DNA of 64,000 nt, from positions 97,241 through 161,240 of the forward strand of contig DATAUC010000091.1 in NCBI GenBank assembly GCA_036268485.1. The letters are read 5' to 3'. This document shows positions 61,944-64,000 of the stretch, one piece after another; positions within the stretch are counted from its first letter, which is position 1; each line of letters opens with the position of its first letter. The DNA is from Bog-473 sp036268485. GTDB taxonomy: Bacteria > Actinomycetota > Acidimicrobiia > Acidimicrobiales > RAAP-2. A program made the translations under genes and the position numbers. Below the pieces are notes generated by a model. It did not search any database and was not told the origin of the DNA. It saw nothing but the letters and a program-made list of their open reading frames with translations.

Positions 61944-63523
61944 CACAACCAGCTCCCGACGTCGTGGGCCCACTGGGCCAGCAGGCCGCGGTGGTGCGAC
62001 GAGTGATGGCGCGCCCGGGGCAGCGCGGGCAGCATGTGGGCGGCCGGGGCGCTCAGGCTGGGCGTGACCAGTGCCGCGGTGGACGATGGCGACTTGGTCG
62101 ACGTCACCGGTTGGGACAGCAGGCCGGCCAGCCCGCTCCCGCCCGACGGAGAGCCCTTGGCGGCCGGGCACCCGAGGACCTTGCTGAGCAGGCCGCACGA
62201 GGAGGGCGCGTTCTTGGGCGCCGTGGTGGTCGTGGTTGTCGGGGCCGGCGCGGTGGTCGTGCTGGACGGGGGCACCACCGGCGCGTTGGAGGCGCTGCCG
62301 CCGGCGGCCGGCTCAATGTTGAGGATCTGGTTGAGCCCCTTCTGCAGCAATGCCGCCCCGGTGGCCGACGCCGACGATCCGCTCAGCGTGTTGAGGATGC
62401 TCGGGATGTCGCCCAGCAGGGAGTCGAAGAACCCCGAGGCCGGATTCCCACATTCGTTCAGGCTGGCCAGCACGGTGGCCGAAAGGCCGCCGGGATGGTT
62501 GGCCACGATGCGCCGGCAGATGCCTGACAGTCGGTCCCGCAGAAGGCCCGACACGTAGGCGCCGGTCACTCCCGGAGCCAGCGCCAGGTTGAGGTTGAGC
62601 CAGTTGTAGTTGGAGTCGTACGCCCGCGACGCGCCCTGGAACAGGTTGTTGCCCTGCTGGAGGATCTCATCGACCGAGCCCAGGTTCCGGTCCAGCGTGC
62701 GGCCGACGGTGGTGACCGTCCCAACGTCGGCTTCGAGTGGGGCCAGGTTCGGGGTGAGCAGGCCGACCAGCGCCGTACTGGCACCGGAGAGCTGGGTGAT
62801 GGCGTTGTCGAGCTCGGGCGAGCGCTGGGCCAGCACGGTGGAGACGGTGTCGTACTCCTGCACCACCTGCTCAATCTGGGCGGTGTCGGCATCGAGGGTG
62901 CCGGTCAGCTTGCCCAGCGTGCCGTCCAGCTGTCCCAGGTCGTTGCCCTTGTCGGCCAGGAGCTGCACGGTGCCGGCCGCTCCCTTGATCAGTTTGTTGA
63001 GACCCGCCCCCTGCCCGTCAAGGTCCTGGGCCAGGTTGGAGATGAGGTCGCCCACGGCGTGGGGGTTGAGGGCGTTCAGGGTGCGCCGGATCTCCTTGAG
63101 CACCTCGTCGGTGGACACCGGTACGGCGGTGCGCGACTCGGGAATGGTGGCACCGGCGGACAGTGTGGCGCCGCCGGTGTAGCCCGGGTTCAGATCCACG
63201 TCGGGCTGACCGAGCAATTGGGGCGACACCAACGAAGCCACCGCCTTGGCTGGGATCTTGGTGTCCGTGTCCACCGCCAGATCGACGTGCACGGTGTTGC
63301 CCACGTTCTTGACCGCGGTAACCGTGCCCACCTTGACCCCGAGCACATCGACGGCGGCGCCGGGGAAGAGCCCGGGCGCGCTGGAGTAGACGGCCTTGAT
63401 CTTGTAGGTGGCACTGCCCTTGGTGAGGTCGATGCCGATGAAGACACCGGCCACCACCACGATGCCGGCCAGGACGAACCGGAAGGCGGTGGAGGAGGCC
63501 AGCCCGCGCAGGGTGCCGCTCAC
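61943..63523 (-). CDS. mceD: Mce-family protein, MceD position
   Basis: A 526-residue Mce protein with an N-terminal membrane helix (FRFVLAGIVVVAGVFIGIDL), the MCE domain (IKAVYSSAPGLFPGAAVDVLGVKVGTVTAVK), a long helical region to about 380, and a C-terminal Thr/Pro/Ser/Ala-rich tail of about 130 residues (TTTAPAPTTTTTTAP). Such tails are common in MceD and may cross the outer envelope. Start is GTG 63523, overlapping the mceC stop as GTGA. Confidence 0.88.
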   Translation of the reverse strand: MSGTLRGLASSTAFRFVLAGIVVVAGVFIGIDLTKGSATYKIKAVYSSAPGLFPGAAVDVLGVKVGTVTAVKNVGNTVHVDLAVDTDTKIPAKAVASLVSPQLLGQPDVDLNPGYTGGATLSAGATIPESRTAVPVSTDEVLKEIRRTLNALNPHAVGDLISNLAQDLDGQGAGLNKLIKGAAGTVQLLADKGNDLGQLDGTLGKLTGTLDADTAQIEQVVQEYDTVSTVLAQRSPELDNAITQLSGASTALVGLLTPNLAPLEADVGTVTTVGRTLDRNLGSVDEILQQGNNLFQGASRAYDSNYNWLNLNLALAPGVTGAYVSGLLRDRLSGICRRIVANHPGGLSATVLASLNECGNPASGFFDSLLGDIPSILNTLSGSSASATGAALLQKGLNQILNIEPAAGGSASNAPVVPPSSTTTAPAPTTTTTTAPKNAPSSCGLLSKVLGCPAAKGSPSGGSGLAGLLSQPVTSTKSPSSTAALVTPSLSAPAAHMLPALPRARHHSSHHRGLLAQWAHDVGSWL

Positions 63524-64000
63524 TTGGTGCCCTTCAAGAGCGGAGTGAGCAGTTGCTGCAACCCGCCCAGACCCGAGTTGGGACCGGCGGCGGCGTTGCT
63601 CTTGGCCGCGCCGCCCTTGGTGCTCGCTCCCGCCGTGGCGCCGGGGACCGACGGCGGCGTGGACCCTTCACCGGGGAGCGGTCCGGTCTGCAGACCGCAG
63701 CCCAGCGGGTCGGGCCCCAGCACCTCGTTGAGGACCTGGTCGAGGGTGCCGCAGGGGCCGATGACGCCGAAGGTCTGGCTGAGCGACGCCGGGTTGACGT
63801 AGATGTTGGCCCAGTTGACTTCCTGACTGCCGCCGTAGGCGATGGAGGCGAAGCCCTTTAGCGCACCGCCCAGATAGCTCACGCCCTCGGCCAGGTCCTC
63901 TTGATGGGCCCCGACCACACCCAGGTCGGTGTGCAGGCTCTTGAGCAGCGCGTTGAGGGCGGGCGAGTCGCTGGTGACCAGCGAATTGGTCTGGGTGGCC
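63520..64000 (-). CDS. mceC: Mce-family protein, MceC position (partial)
   Basis: The C-terminal 159 residues of an Mce protein whose 5' part lies beyond the window. The visible part is a helical segment (SDSPALNALLKSLHTDLGVVGAHQEDLAEGVSYLGGALKGFASIAYGG) and a domain ending in a Gly/Ala/Ser-rich tail (LLTPLLKGTK). Position before mceD and the GTGA overlap point to mceC. YrbE permeases, MceA and MceB are expected further upstream, outside the window. Confidence 0.8.
   Translation of the reverse strand, partial: ATQTNSLVTSDSPALNALLKSLHTDLGVVGAHQEDLAEGVSYLGGALKGFASIAYGGSQEVNWANIYVNPASLSQTFGVIGPCGTLDQVLNEVLGPDPLGCGLQTGPLPGEGSTPPSVPGATAGASTKGGAAKSNAAAGPNSGLGGLQQLLTPLLKGTK

Overview
This is a high-GC chromosomal window from an actinobacterium. 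The gene set fits the class Acidimicrobiia or a relative best, but that placement is inference from gene content. Actinobacterial hallmarks are a mycobacterial-type fused 2-oxoglutarate dehydrogenase/decarboxylase (kgd), a fused PafBC-type WYL regulator, an mce operon, a class III adenylate cyclase with an Rv1264-like N-terminus, an F420 guanylyltransferase (fbiD/cofC), and a fadD3-ipdF-fadE30 steroid-ring cluster. Genes are packed tightly, with many 1-4 base start/stop overlaps (ATGA, GTGA) and frequent GTG or TTG starts. No tRNA, rRNA, CRISPR array, insertion sequence or integrase was seen.

Layout. 0-10 kb: a FAD-linked 2-hydroxyacid oxidase overlapping a ThDP enzyme; then on the minus strand a FabZ-like dehydratase with exonuclease III, and kgd followed by a NYN ribonuclease with a lysine-rich linker and an S1 domain. 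9.2-17.3 kb: alpha/beta hydrolase, DMT-type permease, and an oligopeptide ABC importer whose two ATPases are fused and encoded on the opposite strand. 17.3-25.8 kb: RNase HII, small conserved proteins, an acyl-CoA synthetase, a GH38 alpha-mannosidase, and the adenylate cyclase and gpsA pair divergent from fbiD. 25.9-31.6 kb: the most unusual block, with an H1-like protein built of sixteen 9-residue repeats, a 0.5 kb non-coding stretch with inverted repeats, a TM-less type IV coupling protein, a MOBF relaxase without a helicase domain, and fused pafBC.

31.6-43 kb: CtaG-like protein, two unrecognised small proteins, an acyl-CoA carboxyltransferase, moaC, a CIRCE-like element before an FmdB zinc-ribbon gene, tldD/tldE, a FlK-like thioesterase, an MFS permease, dxs, and a nucleotidyltransferase. 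43-51 kb: the fadE30-ipdF-fadD3-adh operon, divergent from an amidohydrolase, serine hydrolase and msrB operon, with a symmetric TGACG-type operator candidate between them. 50.9-58.1 kb: minus-strand secA-prfB and ftsE-ftsX, then a lipoprotein, a short SSB and a gene that appears frameshifted. 58.5-64 kb: the 3' half of an mce operon (mceC partial, mceD, mceE lipoprotein, mceF, mce-associated protein), which runs off the window.

How the genes work together: the fadD3/ipdF/fadE30 set with the mce genes suggests uptake and breakdown of steroid or other lipid substrates. secA, prfB and ftsEX form the conserved secretion, translation-termination and division cluster. The relaxase, coupling protein and non-coding block look like a minimal mobilisation module, or its chromosomal remnant, lying beside a DNA-damage regulator.
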